The translations under genes and the position numbers were made by a program. This document shows positions 1-10,409 of a stretch of 64,000 bases of DNA, piece after piece. Source of the stretch: Mesorhizobium sp. C432A (lineage in GTDB: Bacteria; Pseudomonadota; Alphaproteobacteria; Rhizobiales; Rhizobiaceae); NCBI RefSeq assembly GCF_030323145.1, contig NZ_CP100470.1, positions 5,435,001-5,499,000 of the forward strand, written 5' to 3'. How positions within the stretch are numbered: position 1 is the stretch's first letter; every line of letters starts with the position of its first letter. Under the pieces are notes generated by a model that saw nothing but the letters and a program-made list of their open reading frames with translations, searched no databases and was not told the DNA's origin.

Positions 1-364
1 GGCCGGCGGCGCGGCGGATCAGCGCCCTCACCCTGGCCAGTACCTCCTCGATGTGGAACGGCTTGGTGACATAGTCGTCGGCGCCGGCATCGATGCCCGA
101 CACCTTGTCGCTCCAGCGGTCGCGCGCTGTCAGGATCAGCACCGGCATCTTGCGGCCGTTGCGGCGCCAGCGCTCGACGACGCTGATGCCGTCCATCTGC
201 GGCAGGCCTATGTCGAGCACGACGGCATCGTAGGGCTCGGTGTCGCCGAGGAAATGCCCCTCCTCGCCGTCATAGGAGCGGTCGACCACATAGCCGGCAT
301 CGACCAGCGCGTCGGCCAGCTGCCGGTTGAGATCCTTGTCATCTTCGACGACGAGTACGCGCAT
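1..364 (-). CDS. Response regulator, OmpR/PhoB type (N-terminal part, cut by window edge)
   Basis: This is the receiver domain of a two-component response regulator; the DNA-binding part lies beyond base 1. Visible residues are the acidic pair around E7-D9, the phosphoacceptor D51 in VVLDIGLP, T79 in LILTAR and K101 in DYVTKPF, followed by the linker HIEEVLARVRALIRR that leads into a winged-helix domain in OmpR/PhoB proteins. The start is the ATG at 364. A PepSY-like secreted protein lies 82 bases upstream on the same strand; in rhizobia this pairing commonly precedes a sensor kinase, which would be off-window. The target genes cannot be told from the sequence. Confidence 0.93.
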   Translation of the reverse strand, partial: MRVLVVEDDKDLNRQLADALVDAGYVVDRSYDGEEGHFLGDTEPYDAVVLDIGLPQMDGISVVERWRRNGRKMPVLILTARDRWSDKVSGIDAGADDYVTKPFHIEEVLARVRALIRRAAG

Positions 365-446
365 GATCGGTCAGGCCTGTTGATGTGTCAGATATAGGCC
401 GATTCCGGTGGTCTGGGAAACGAGCCCTGCAAGGGGGAAGATTGGA

Positions 447-707
447 TCAGTTCGCCGGGACGACGATCTCGGAGCGGCGCGGACGCTGGCCGTCCTTGCC
501 CGGCACAAGCACGACGATGACGCAGACCTCCTGGCCGCCACGCGTCGTCTGCGAAGCCTTGGCCAGCGTGCCGCCATTCTGCTCGGCAACCTGCTGGCCG
601 ATCGCGTAGCAATCCGCCGCGGCTGCCGGCGTCGCTTGCGACGCCAACAGGCCGGCCGCTGTGAGCGCCAGTATCGCGGTTCTGACATGAGAGCGAAGCG
701 TTTTCAT
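447..707 (-). CDS. Small secreted PepSY-like protein
   Basis: This 86-residue protein has a clear signal peptide (basic MKTLRSHVR, hydrophobic AILALTAAGLLAS, cleavage near PAAAAD). The mature part of about 55 residues has the PepSY-like pattern of a helix (IGQQVAEQNGG) and two strands, with two cysteines that could form a disulfide. PepSY domains are periplasmic and are often encoded beside two-component systems, where a role in sensing or protease inhibition has been proposed. It sits directly upstream of the response regulator at 1-364 and probably shares its transcript. The family call rests on pattern and context. Confidence 0.75.
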   Translation of the reverse strand: MKTLRSHVRTAILALTAAGLLASQATPAAAADCYAIGQQVAEQNGGTLAKASQTTRGGQEVCVIVVLVPGKDGQRPRRSEIVVPAN

Positions 708-986
708 GGTCGGCGTTGTAACGCAACTGTGCTGAACGTGAAATGAACGGTGAACGGGTGAAAATCCATCCCCGCAATACCCCCTGCGCGCGCAACGAAT
801 GAATGCGATCCTACCGCCCAGCCCTCAGACCGGGCAATGGATTCATAACCGGAAAACCGGCTGCGCGGCTATGGTGTTTGCGCGAAGGTTCTCAATTCGC
901 AGCCAGATTGGGAACAGGTCAAGGCGAGACCATTCTGAAGGGCCGCCCTAAATAGCGCGGGAAACGCCAAATCATCGGAGTGCGCC

Positions 987-1373
987 ATGACGGATAAAGA
1001 CCTTGCCGACCTTTACCGGGGCTATATCGCTTGCCTGAATGCCCAGGACTGGGCGAAACTTGGAGACCTTGTCGGCGACGAGGTGCAGCTCAATGGCGAA
1101 ATGCTCGGCCTGTCGGGTTATCGCCGTATGCTCGAAGGCGATTTCGAGGCGATTCCCGACCTCCGCTTCAACATCGAACTGCTGGTCTGCCAGCCGCCGC
1201 GCGTGGCGGCGCGCCTGCATTTCGACTGTCATCCCAAGGGCGTGCTGTTCGGCCTGCCGGTGAACGGCAAGCGCGTGTCGTTCGCTGAGAATGTTTTCTA
1301 CGAATTCGGAGAGGGTCGCATCCGCGAGGTGTGGTCAGTCATCGACAAGGCCGAGATCCAGGCGCAGATCTAG
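987..1373 (+). CDS. SnoaL-like / NTF2-fold protein (ester cyclase family)
   Basis: The 128-residue length and the pattern (YRGYIACLNAQDW near the start, MLEGDFEAIPDLRFNIE in the middle, FYEFGEGRIREVWSVIDKAEI at the end) match SnoaL-like polyketide cyclase / ester cyclase proteins, which form an NTF2-like alpha-beta cone with a central pocket. Members range from cyclases to proteins of unknown role, so no substrate can be assigned. It has no signal peptide and should be cytosolic. It stands alone between a long upstream gap and a convergent gene 6 bases downstream. Confidence 0.72.
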   Translation: MTDKDLADLYRGYIACLNAQDWAKLGDLVGDEVQLNGEMLGLSGYRRMLEGDFEAIPDLRFNIELLVCQPPRVAARLHFDCHPKGVLFGLPVNGKRVSFAENVFYEFGEGRIREVWSVIDKAEIQAQI

Positions 1374-1379
1374 GTTGCT

Positions 1380-1787
1380 TCAATCACTTTGCTCGGTGAG
1401 AGCGCGTATCCGCAGCACCCCGTGGTAGAGCGCCAGGTCCTCGTCGTAGCGGGCCTCGGCGAACTCCAGCGACAGGCGGGTCTGGTCGCGCGAGCCGGTG
1501 GCGAAAGCGGCGCCGTCAAGGCGCGCCCGGATGCTGTCCATAATCAGACGCGTCTCGGCCTCGCCTTGCGCCTTCGACCAGACATGCAGCGTGATGAGCT
1601 GGTCGTCATCATTGTCGGCGCCGGTGTCCAGATCGAATGCGCTGGTCCTGCCATAGGTCACATAAGGGAAGGCGGCACTGTCGGCCGCCTGCTCGCGCAA
1701 CCCGGCGCCGCCGAGCAGCGCCGTCAGCGAGGCATCGCTCTTCAATCTCATGAACAAGGCTTGCAGCAAATCGCCGGGCGCCGTCAT
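1380..1787 (-). CDS. DUF3168 family protein (phage/GTA tail-completion type), orphan
   Basis: The 135-residue sequence matches DUF3168 in layout: an N-terminal helix (GDLLQALFMRLKSDASLTALLG), FPYVTYG, then LITLHVWSK and a C-terminal strand region LALYHGVLRIRAL. DUF3168 proteins are tail-completion or head-tail joining components in phages and in the alphaproteobacterial gene transfer agent. No other phage or GTA structural gene is visible on either side, so this copy is an orphan. It may be a GTA relic or a domesticated copy. The reading frame is intact. Confidence 0.75.
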   Translation of the reverse strand: MTAPGDLLQALFMRLKSDASLTALLGGAGLREQAADSAAFPYVTYGRTSAFDLDTGADNDDDQLITLHVWSKAQGEAETRLIMDSIRARLDGAAFATGSRDQTRLSLEFAEARYDEDLALYHGVLRIRALTEQSD

Positions 1788-2004
1788 CGTCGTCTCCGTT
1801 CGCCTGTCACGCTTTGAACAACCTCAGTTTCGCGCGCAACCTAACCGCGTTGCACGGATTTCGCCAGATGACGATCCGCCTGATGGAAGGCGGCGAATCG
1901 GGCGGCATGGCCCTTTCACGGACCGGGTTCTATTTGGCATGCGGGGAGTTTCAAGAGGGGTGTTATGAGGAGCCCTGTTTTCTCCGGCAATTCGAGGTCA
2001 TTTC

Positions 2005-2214
2005 ATGCGAACGCCACCGCTGCTGCCGGCTTTTGGAAAGCTCGGCGTCAAGCCCCCGGTCGCGATTGCGGCAACACCCGCCCTGTCGAAGAGCACCGTG
2101 GCCCTGCGCATGCGCGAGATACTTTCAATGCATGGCGGCCTGGCCTTGAAGCTGTCGGTGGTGGCCTGGACAATCCTGATCCTGGCGGCGGCATTTTTCA
2201 TGTCAAAGGCCTGA
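2005..2214 (+). CDS. Small membrane protein, unknown function
   Basis: A 69-residue ORF with a GAGGT ribosome-binding match just upstream and one predicted transmembrane segment at the C-terminus (about residues 46-66, ALKLSVVAWTILILAAAFFM). The N-terminal 45 residues are basic and proline/alanine-rich and would lie in the cytoplasm. It ends 7 bases before the next small ORF and may be cotranscribed with it. I do not recognise a family. A competing ORF on the other strand (1998-2228) has no start signal that I can see. Confidence 0.5.
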   Translation: MRTPPLLPAFGKLGVKPPVAIAATPALSKSTVALRMREILSMHGGLALKLSVVAWTILILAAAFFMSKA

Positions 2215-2221
2215 TGCCGAT

Positions 2222-2413
2222 ATGGCAAACCGCTACGCGTTGCGCATGGACGAGCCCGAGAGCTGGACTATCTTCGACATCTTCACCGGCCAGCCTGTCG
2301 ATCTTAAGCAACAGGTGATGGTGGCCATGAATTTGCGCGATGCGGAAGCGATGGCCGACCGCCTGAACAGCCGGGACGTCAAGCGGCGGGCAAAAGCCGA
2401 CCGCAAGTCCTGA
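2222..2413 (+). CDS. Small conserved-looking hypothetical protein
   Basis: A 63-residue soluble protein beginning MANRYALRMDEPESW with an acidic and aromatic N-terminal half (TIFDIFTGQPVDL), a helix with alternating charges (LRDAEAMADRLNSRD) and a basic tail (KRRAKADRKS). The mixed composition looks like a real small protein and not a shadow frame. It follows the membrane ORF at 2005 by 7 bases. No function can be assigned. Confidence 0.6.
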   Translation: MANRYALRMDEPESWTIFDIFTGQPVDLKQQVMVAMNLRDAEAMADRLNSRDVKRRAKADRKS

Positions 2414-2456
2414 CGCACGCTGATCTCAGCCGCTCTGATTGCAAGACGAACGCGCG

Positions 2457-2723
2457 CTAGCCGAAATCCGCGGCTGTGAGCACATATATGCTCTTGCGGG
2501 TGCGAGCGTAGGCCTTGCTGGCAATGTCATGGATGGAGCTGGACGCGGTGTCGAAGGCCGCCAGATAGGTGGCTTCCGCGGTCGCCGTCCCTGATGGCGC
2601 CTTCGAGAGGGCATCGGCGGCGACCGAGAAGGAAATCTGGAACATGCCGTCATGGCCGACAAAGCGGACGCGCTTGCCGGCCTCGTCATAGAAGCGGCTT
2701 GGATTGGGGAATGTCAGGCTCAT
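2457..2723 (-). CDS. DUF1488 family protein
   Basis: An 88-residue protein with the typical DUF1488 opening (MSLTFPNPSRFYDE followed by VRFVGHDGMFQISFSV), an alpha-rich centre and a C-terminal YVLTAADF segment. Proteins of this family are short, cytosolic and uncharacterised. Its start overlaps the stop of the upstream gene (2720-2983) by four bases, so the two form a translationally coupled pair on the minus strand. Confidence 0.8.
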   Translation of the reverse strand: MSLTFPNPSRFYDEAGKRVRFVGHDGMFQISFSVAADALSKAPSGTATAEATYLAAFDTASSSIHDIASKAYARTRKSIYVLTAADFG

Positions 2724-2983
2724 GACGTGCCCCCCTTCGGCGCGGCGGCGGCTTTCTTGACTGTCGCCCGCTTCTTCTTCGGTGTCGGGTTCAAGGCTTC
2801 CGCGACGCGGTCGGCCTCTTCCTTGGCCAGGCGCAATTCCCTGAGCCTTGCCGTCTTGATCTCCCTGGCCCTCGCTTCGGACATGTAGTCGGAGGTTGCC
2901 TTGTTGCGCTCGGCCGTCTTCTTCTGCTTGTCCACGAAGCGGGCTTCAGCTTTTTCCATGATGCTCTGATTGCCTTCGGCCAT
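2720..2983 (-). CDS. Lysine/alanine-rich hypothetical protein
   Basis: An 87-residue, strongly charged protein. Residues about 8-62 form a continuous predicted helix rich in K, R, E and A. The C-terminus (PKKKRATVKKAAAAP) is lysine- and alanine-rich and resembles nucleic-acid-binding tails, although that role is inferred. It is the first gene of a two-gene unit with the DUF1488 gene, whose ATG overlaps its stop. I recognise no named family. Confidence 0.62.
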   Translation of the reverse strand: MAEGNQSIMEKAEARFVDKQKKTAERNKATSDYMSEARAREIKTARLRELRLAKEEADRVAEALNPTPKKKRATVKKAAAAPKGGTS

Positions 2984-3149
2984 CGCCTAAATCTCCTCGT
3001 GCCTGAAATGGTGAAATCGAACTTACGATATAAATAGTCGCTTTGGCCTCGAAATTCAATTTTTCGAAATATCTAGGCGCCTCGCGACGTTTCGAATCCG
3101 GCAGACATCATAATACTTTTTAATATTTAATTTTGGCCACGAATAATTT

Positions 3150-3176
3150 TTGGCACTCCTATCTATCGAGTGCCAA
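3150..3176 (+). promoter_or_regulatory. CIRCE operator (HrcA binding site)
   Basis: A perfect inverted repeat, TTGGCACTC-N9-GAGTGCCAA, lies 53 bases upstream of groES. It matches the CIRCE consensus TTAGCACTC-N9-GAGTGCTAA except for a symmetrical A-to-G/T-to-C change at the third position of each arm. HrcA represses groESL through this element in many bacteria, so this chaperonin operon should be HrcA-controlled and heat-inducible. Confidence 0.95.
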
Positions 3177-3229
3177 TACGCCTATAAGAACGGCGCGGTC
3201 GCCTATGCCGGCCCCAGAAAGAAGTTCTC

Positions 3230-5285
<2,056 letters not shown>

Positions 5286-5301
5286 CCATCGCTCGAAAAT
5301 T

Positions 5302-5325
5302 GCCCGCCTGGGAATCTGGGCGGGC
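5302..5325 (+). terminator. GC-rich hairpin after groEL
   Basis: A 7-bp stem GCCCGCC / GGCGGGC with a 10-base loop lies 17 bases past the groEL stop codon. No T-run follows, so it is only a weak terminator candidate. Confidence 0.35.
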
Positions 5326-5421
5326 ATAAATCAGAACAGGCTGCCGGGGACATTTCCCCGGCGAGCCAGGAATTTCCGTCAGTCAGTCAAGACCAGTCAG
5401 CAACGACAGGGAGATCGACAG

Positions 5422-5586
5422 ATGATCACATTTGCCCCGAAGCCAAACGCTGTATCCGCGACCAAGCCGGCGGAGGAGAGCCGCTTCGATCGCATCCGCC
5501 GGATTGCCGCCGACAAGCACAGGCAGGCCGATGCCGGGCCGATTCGCCGCGAGCCGTCGAAGACCGGCGACAAGCGGCCGATGTGA
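5422..5586 (+). CDS. Small hypothetical protein downstream of groEL
   Basis: A 54-residue ORF starting MITFAPKPNAVSA, with a basic helical stretch (SRFDRIRRIAADKHRQADA) and a charged tail. An AGGGAG ribosome-binding match lies about 9 bases before the ATG at 5422. Its composition is that of a soluble, basic protein. It may be cotranscribed with groEL if the hairpin at 5302 is leaky. Family unknown. Confidence 0.5.
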   Translation: MITFAPKPNAVSATKPAEESRFDRIRRIAADKHRQADAGPIRREPSKTGDKRPM

Positions 5587-5598
5587 CGGCTGCCAACC

Positions 5599-7180
5599 TC
5601 ACGACATCGGCAACGCTCCGCCCTCTTCGGTGCGGCGGGCAATGAACTCGTCGAGCACATCGGATGTGGCAACGGCCGACGCCGGCGGCTGGAAGTCGGC
5701 CAGCGTCCGCTTCCAGATGCCGGTGGCGCGCTCGGTGGCCGACCTCGAACCGGACTGCGTCCAGCTGCCGAAATTCGACCAGTCGGCGACCAGCGGCTCG
5801 TAGAAGGCGGTGCGGTAGCGCGTCATGGTGTGGCCGGCGGAGAAGAAATGCCCGCCCGGCTGGACTTCGGCGATCGCCTCGAAGCCGATCGAATCCTTGT
5901 CGCCGGGGGTCGTAGCACAGAGTTCGGCAACCGTCTGCAATGCCTCGATATCGGTGATCAGCTTCTCGTAGGAGACGCTGAGGCCACCCTCCAGCCAGCC
6001 CGCGGCATGGATGCAGACGGTGGCGCCGGCAAGCACCGAGCCCCACAGCGCGAACTGCGTCTCGTGCGCCGCCTGCACATCGGAAATGTTGGCCGCACTG
6101 CCGCCGCCGGACCGCCAAGGCAGGCCGGTGAAGCGGGCCAGCTGACCGGCGCCCAGCGTCGCCTTGACGTGCTCGGGCGTGCCGAAGGCCGGTGCGCCGG
6201 ACTTCATGTCCACATTGGAGGAGAAGGATCCGTAAACCACCGGTGCGCCCGGCCGCACCACCTGCGCCAGCGCGAGGCCGGCCAGCGCCTCGGCATGCTG
6301 CAGCGTCAATGCGCCGGCGACGGTGATCGGCGCCATGGCGCCGGCCAGGCAGAAGGGCGTGATGATGGACACCTGGCCGGCCCTGGCGAAGTCGATGATG
6401 CCTTGCGCCATCGGGATATCGAGCTGGCGCGGCGAATTGGTGTTGATCACGGTGTAGCAATGGACGCCGGCCAGGAACTCGTCCTGCGAGAGCCCGCGCG
6501 CCAGCCTGATCATCTCGAACCCATCCTCGACCTGCGGCGTGCCGCGGGCGAAGACGAAGGGGAACTTGTCCGACAGGGTCAGCTGCGCACGGTTGACGGC
6601 ATAGTGGCGCAAATGGTTGTCGACATCCTGCGGCTCGATCCAGGGGCCGAGCATATGCAGCACGTCGAAATTCTGAACAAGCTTGGTCAGTTCTTCGAAA
6701 GCGGCGAGCGTGCCCGGACGCCGTCCGCGTTCGAGATCGGTGACGTTGGGCGCCCCGGCTCCGGCCAGGAACGTCATCGAGCCGAGCTCCAGCATGAGAT
6801 CGCGGCTACGGTTGCCCGCCAGCGCCCGGATGGATTTCGGCGCCGAGGCCAGTGCCGCAGTGACAATATCGCGGCCGATGCGCACCATCTGGCTGTCCTC
6901 GTCGACCAGCGCACCGGCTTTGGCGTAGATCGCCCGTGCCTCCGGCAGCAGCACCTTGATGCCGAGCTCTTCCAGCACGCGCAACGCCGTGTCGTGGATG
7001 GCCGCGACCTGGTCGTCCGAAAACACCGGCTGCGGCAGGAACGGGTTCTTGAGCGAGCGATAGTTCGGGTGGCGGCTTGGCCCGCTGCCGGCCTCACCGG
7101 TGTGCCCGCGCCGGCGCTCGCGCCTGGTCTCCCTTATGCCGGCGCTCGCGCCTGGTCTCCCTTATGATGTCATCGACCAT
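5599..7180 (-). pseudogene. Trimethylamine methyltransferase (MttB) family gene with frameshifted start
   Basis: The intact part (7026 to 5599, 475 residues) has MttB-family features: LEELGIKVLLPEA, AGAGAPNVTDLERGR, the SSNVDMKSGAPAFGTPEH block and a C-terminal GHTMTRYRTAFY. There is no in-frame TAG, so it is a pyrrolysine-free member; such proteins act on substrates like glycine betaine. The natural start is ATG 7180 (MVDDIIRETRRER) behind GAGGAG. A perfect 28-bp tandem duplication at 7111-7166 shifts this frame to a stop. Removing one copy joins the start to GHTGEAGSGPSRHPNYRS and the rest, giving about 517 residues. As given, only a GTG at 7026 could start the protein. Confidence 0.8.
7111..7166. 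repeat. Perfect 28-bp tandem duplication inside the mttB N-terminus
   Basis: Bases 7111-7138 and 7139-7166 are identical copies of a 28-base unit beginning CCGGCGCTCG and ending CCCTTATG. Because 28 is not a multiple of three, the duplication disrupts the mttB reading frame. The copies are adjacent with no spacer, as expected from replication slippage. Confidence 0.97.
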
Positions 7181-7192
7181 GGCCAAAACTCC

Positions 7193-7475
7193 TCATTGCC
7201 GCATCGCCTGCCCTCGGGGTCGTATGGCGAGGCCGGAATAATTCGCGCCGGCCGCTCGACGCCGACAATGTGCACCCAAAGCGCGGTCCCCTCCCCGGCG
7301 AATTCGTCGCCCAGCAACGTCAGCGCGACGCTTTTGCCTATTGTGTAGCCATAGCCGGCGAGGCGACGAAGCCGACGCGCCGGCCCTTGTGCCAGACTGC
7401 TCGAAGCCACTGGCGTCGGCATCGACGGCGTCGACCTCCAGCGTCACGATCCGGGCGGCGCTCAACAAACCGTGC
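7193..7475 (-). pseudogene. Truncated, frameshifted remnant of a GcvT-family (aminomethyltransferase) C-terminus
   Basis: Three reading frames together spell the C-terminal domain of a GcvT-like protein: ARIVTLEVDAVDADASGFE, then WHKGRRVGFVAS, then GYGYTIGKSVALTLLGDEF through RPARIIPASPYDPEG and a final MRQ stop at 7193. Each junction needs one extra base to restore the frame. The rest of the gene is absent because a PBP gene starts at 7593 on the other strand. Such domains occur in dimethylglycine/sarcosine dehydrogenases and fit the adjacent mttB-like gene. The stop is followed at once by the mttB ribosome-binding site, so both were once one operon. Confidence 0.78.
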
Positions 7476-7592
7476 GGTGTGGCCTGGCTGCCCTTGTGAG
7501 CCGGGCTGAAATGGAAGAATAGTCTTCGCCGGGTATGCCCGCCCTGAAATTGCCCGCTTGCGGTTCTCAGGTGGGTTGGGTGAGTTTCGGGA

Positions 7593-9752
7593 ATGGCCAG
7601 TCCTTTAGAACGACGTCCAAGACGAAGAGGTCCGATCGCCGCCGCACTGCTGGCGGTGGACGCCTGGATCGATTCCTCGCTCTACGAAATCGGCTTCAAG
7701 GCCGGCCAGTTCTGGGAATCGGCGACCATTTTTTCGCGGCGCTTCCGAGTCACCGGCTGGCGACGCGGCATCATCGAGGTGCTGAGCGAAGGTTTTACGA
7801 TGGGCGCCGGCGGCGTCGTCGTGCTGCTCGCACTTGCGATGCCGGCCTTCCAGATCACCACCGGCGACTGGCGCAGTCAGGGCGATTTCGCCGTCACCTT
7901 CCTTGACCGCTACGGCAATGAGATTGGCCAGCGCGGCATCATCCAGCGGGATTCCGTGCCTGTCGACGAGATGCCGGACCATGTCATCAAAGCGGTGCTG
8001 GCGACCGAGGACCGACGCTTCTTCGAGCACTACGGCATCGACGTGCTCGGCCTGTCGCGCGCCATCTTCGAGAATGTGCGGGCTAATTCCGTCGTCCAGG
8101 GCGGCTCCAGCATCACCCAGCAGCTGGCCAAGAACCTGTTCCTGTCGAATGAGCGTACCTTCCAGCGCAAGATCAAGGAAGCCTTCCTGTCGCTGTGGCT
8201 GGAGGCCAATCTGTCGAAGAAGGAGATCCTGCAGCTCTATCTCGACCGCGCCTATATGGGCGGCGGCACGTTCGGCATCGAGGCGGCGGCGGATTTCTAT
8301 TTCGGCAAGAGCGTCAAGGATCTGAACCTCGCCGAGGCGGCGATGCTGGCCGGCCTGTTCAAGGCGCCGACCAAATACGCCCCGCACATCAACCTGCCCG
8401 CCGCCCGTGCTCGCGCCAATGTGGTGCTGTCGAACCTCGTCGATTCCGGTTTCATGACCGAAGGCCAGGTGCTGCAGGCAAGGCTGCATCCAGCCGAGAT
8501 CGTCGACCGCGGCGAGCAGAAGAGCCCGGACTATTACCTCGACTGGGCCTTCGATGAGGTCAAGAAGATCGCCAAGCCCGGCCAGCATTCGCTGGTCGCA
8601 CACACCACTTTCGACGCCAACATCCAGAAAGCGGCGGAGGAATCCGTCGAATTCCATCTCCGCCAGTTCGGCAAGGAATACAACGTCACCGAGGGCGCCG
8701 TTGTAGTGATCGAGACCAATGGCGCGGTGCGCGCCATTGTCGGCGGCCGCGACTATGGCGCAAGCCAGTTCAACCGCGCCACCAAGGCGCTGCGCCAGAC
8801 CGGCTCCTCGTTCAAACCTTACGTCTACGCCACCGCCATGGAGCACGGGTTCACCCCGGACTCCGTCGTCTCAGGCGGGCCGATCAGCTGGGGCGGCTGG
8901 TCACCGCACAATTACAATGGCGGCTCGGCCGGCAATGTGACGCTGATCACGGCGATCGCCAAATCGATCAACACCGTGCCGGTACGGCTGGCCAAGGACT
9001 ATCTCGGCATCGGCCCGATCAAGGCGATGGCCGAATCATTCGGTGTGGAATCGCCGCTGGAGTCGCACAAGACCATGGTGCTCGGCACATCGGGCATGAC
9101 GGTCATGGACCAGGCGACGGGCTACAGCGTGTTCGCGCAGAACGGCTTCGCCGGCTCGCGGCACGGCATCACCCAGCTCGTCACCCGCACCGGCGATGTC
9201 GTCTACGACTTTGCCAAGGATGCGCCGGCGCCGCATCGGGTTCTGTCGGAACAGGCTTTGAAATACATGAACACCATGCTGGCTGCGGTGCCGGCGATCG
9301 GCACCGCGCGGCGCGCGCAGCTGCCCAACATCGTCGTCGCTGGCAAGACGGGGACGACGCAATCCTACCGCGACGCCTGGTTCGTCGGCTTCACCGGCAA
9401 TTACACGGCTGCCGTCTGGCTCGGCAATGACGACTTCACCCCGACCCGCAACATGACCGGCGGCACGCTGCCGGCGATGGTGTGGCAGCGGCTGATGGTC
9501 TATGCGCACCAGAATATCGACCTGAAGCCGATCCCCGGCCTAGACAAACCCTTCGTCGACGAAGAGATCGCGGCCAAGGCCGAGGAAGCGGAGAAGAAAA
9601 ATGCCGATCAGGCAGCAGCGGATGCCGCGGCCGAGCGCCCGGCGGTGCTGTCCAGCCGCACGACACAGACGCTGCGCGAGATGACCAAGGTGTTCCAGGC
9701 CGCGCCCGTGCTCGGCTCGCCGCAGACACCGGAGACCCTGTCGGCGCTTTGA
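7593..9752 (+). CDS. Class A penicillin-binding protein (PBP1A/1C-like)
   Basis: This bifunctional peptidoglycan synthase has 719 residues. After a basic N-terminus and one transmembrane segment (about 70-90) comes the GT51 glycosyltransferase domain, with the catalytic Glu near 139 in ATEDRRFFEHYGID, GGSSITQQLAKN, and LQLYLDRAYMGGGTFGIEAAA. The transpeptidase domain has SSFK (nucleophile S405, K408), the SIN triad (AKSINTVPVR) and KTGTT (K585). The C-terminal 80 residues are charged and low-complexity. It acts in the inner membrane with its domains in the periplasm. The start ATG 7593 is the first plausible one. It is apparently monocistronic. Confidence 0.95.
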   Translation: MASPLERRPRRRGPIAAALLAVDAWIDSSLYEIGFKAGQFWESATIFSRRFRVTGWRRGIIEVLSEGFTMGAGGVVVLLALAMPAFQITTGDWRSQGDFAVTFLDRYGNEIGQRGIIQRDSVPVDEMPDHVIKAVLATEDRRFFEHYGIDVLGLSRAIFENVRANSVVQGGSSITQQLAKNLFLSNERTFQRKIKEAFLSLWLEANLSKKEILQLYLDRAYMGGGTFGIEAAADFYFGKSVKDLNLAEAAMLAGLFKAPTKYAPHINLPAARARANVVLSNLVDSGFMTEGQVLQARLHPAEIVDRGEQKSPDYYLDWAFDEVKKIAKPGQHSLVAHTTFDANIQKAAEESVEFHLRQFGKEYNVTEGAVVVIETNGAVRAIVGGRDYGASQFNRATKALRQTGSSFKPYVYATAMEHGFTPDSVVSGGPISWGGWSPHNYNGGSAGNVTLITAIAKSINTVPVRLAKDYLGIGPIKAMAESFGVESPLESHKTMVLGTSGMTVMDQATGYSVFAQNGFAGSRHGITQLVTRTGDVVYDFAKDAPAPHRVLSEQALKYMNTMLAAVPAIGTARRAQLPNIVVAGKTGTTQSYRDAWFVGFTGNYTAAVWLGNDDFTPTRNMTGGTLPAMVWQRLMVYAHQNIDLKPIPGLDKPFVDEEIAAKAEEAEKKNADQAAADAAAERPAVLSSRTTQTLREMTKVFQAAPVLGSPQTPETLSAL

Positions 9753-9825
9753 TTCCACAGCGCTGCTTGCTCTGCGGCCTGCCCCGCTATATCCCCGAAC
9801 GATAATTCACTCGTCCCGGTTCTTC

Positions 9826-10409
9826 ATGCTCAAGACCGCCTTTTTCACGCTGCTTTCGCTTGCCATAGCCATCGGCCTCGGCGGCGGCAGCGTCTGGTAT
9901 GCGCTGCAGGCGCAGAGCGGCGTCGGCGCGATCAGCATCGGCCAATGGACCGCCTTCCCCGAGATCGGCACGCAAGATGCCGACCCCTATTCGAAGGCGC
10001 GCGTGGCGCGCGAGGGCGTGCTGGCGCTCGGCAAGGCCGAGGGCTTGTCCTTCATCGCCGAACGCGATGCGGCCGGCGATGAGCTTCAGCGGCAATGCGA
10101 CTACAGGATCGAGGGCAGTTTCCCCACCGCCCGGTTCTGGACGCTCTATGCCGCGGATCAATCGCTCGGCGTGGTCGACACCGGCAAGCCAAGGCTGGCG
10201 GCGCTGCAATCCTACCAGGTGCTGCGTCAGCCCGACAATTCGGTGATCATTGCCGTCGGCAACCGTCCGGCCCCGGCAATTGGCTTCTGACCGAAGGTTT
10301 TGGCCGGATGTATTTCGTGCTCACCTTCTACGACACGCCGATTGCCTCAAGCACCGGCCTTTCCGACGTGTCGCTGCCCCGGATCGTCAAGGCTGGCTGC
10401 AATGCGTAG
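9826..10409 (+). pseudogene. DUF1214 domain protein, interrupted by a one-base frameshift
   Basis: Frame 1 gives 154 residues: a signal anchor (about 1-28) and a DUF1214-like body up to SVIIAVGNRP, ending at a stop at 10290. The family's C-terminal end (GNWLLTEGFGRMYFVLTFYDTP, then a short tail) lies in the next frame to 10409. Adding one base in the CCCC run near 10271-10274 restores one ORF of about 194 residues. The restored stop overlaps the start of the DUF1254 gene, the usual neighbour of DUF1214, which supports the repair. It is either a true one-base deletion or a sequencing error. The function is unknown; these are exported or membrane-anchored proteins. Confidence 0.8.

Noticed and set aside
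5830..7167. A 445-codon plus-strand frame opposite mttB
   Set aside because: It is a composition shadow; mttB motifs are on the minus strand.
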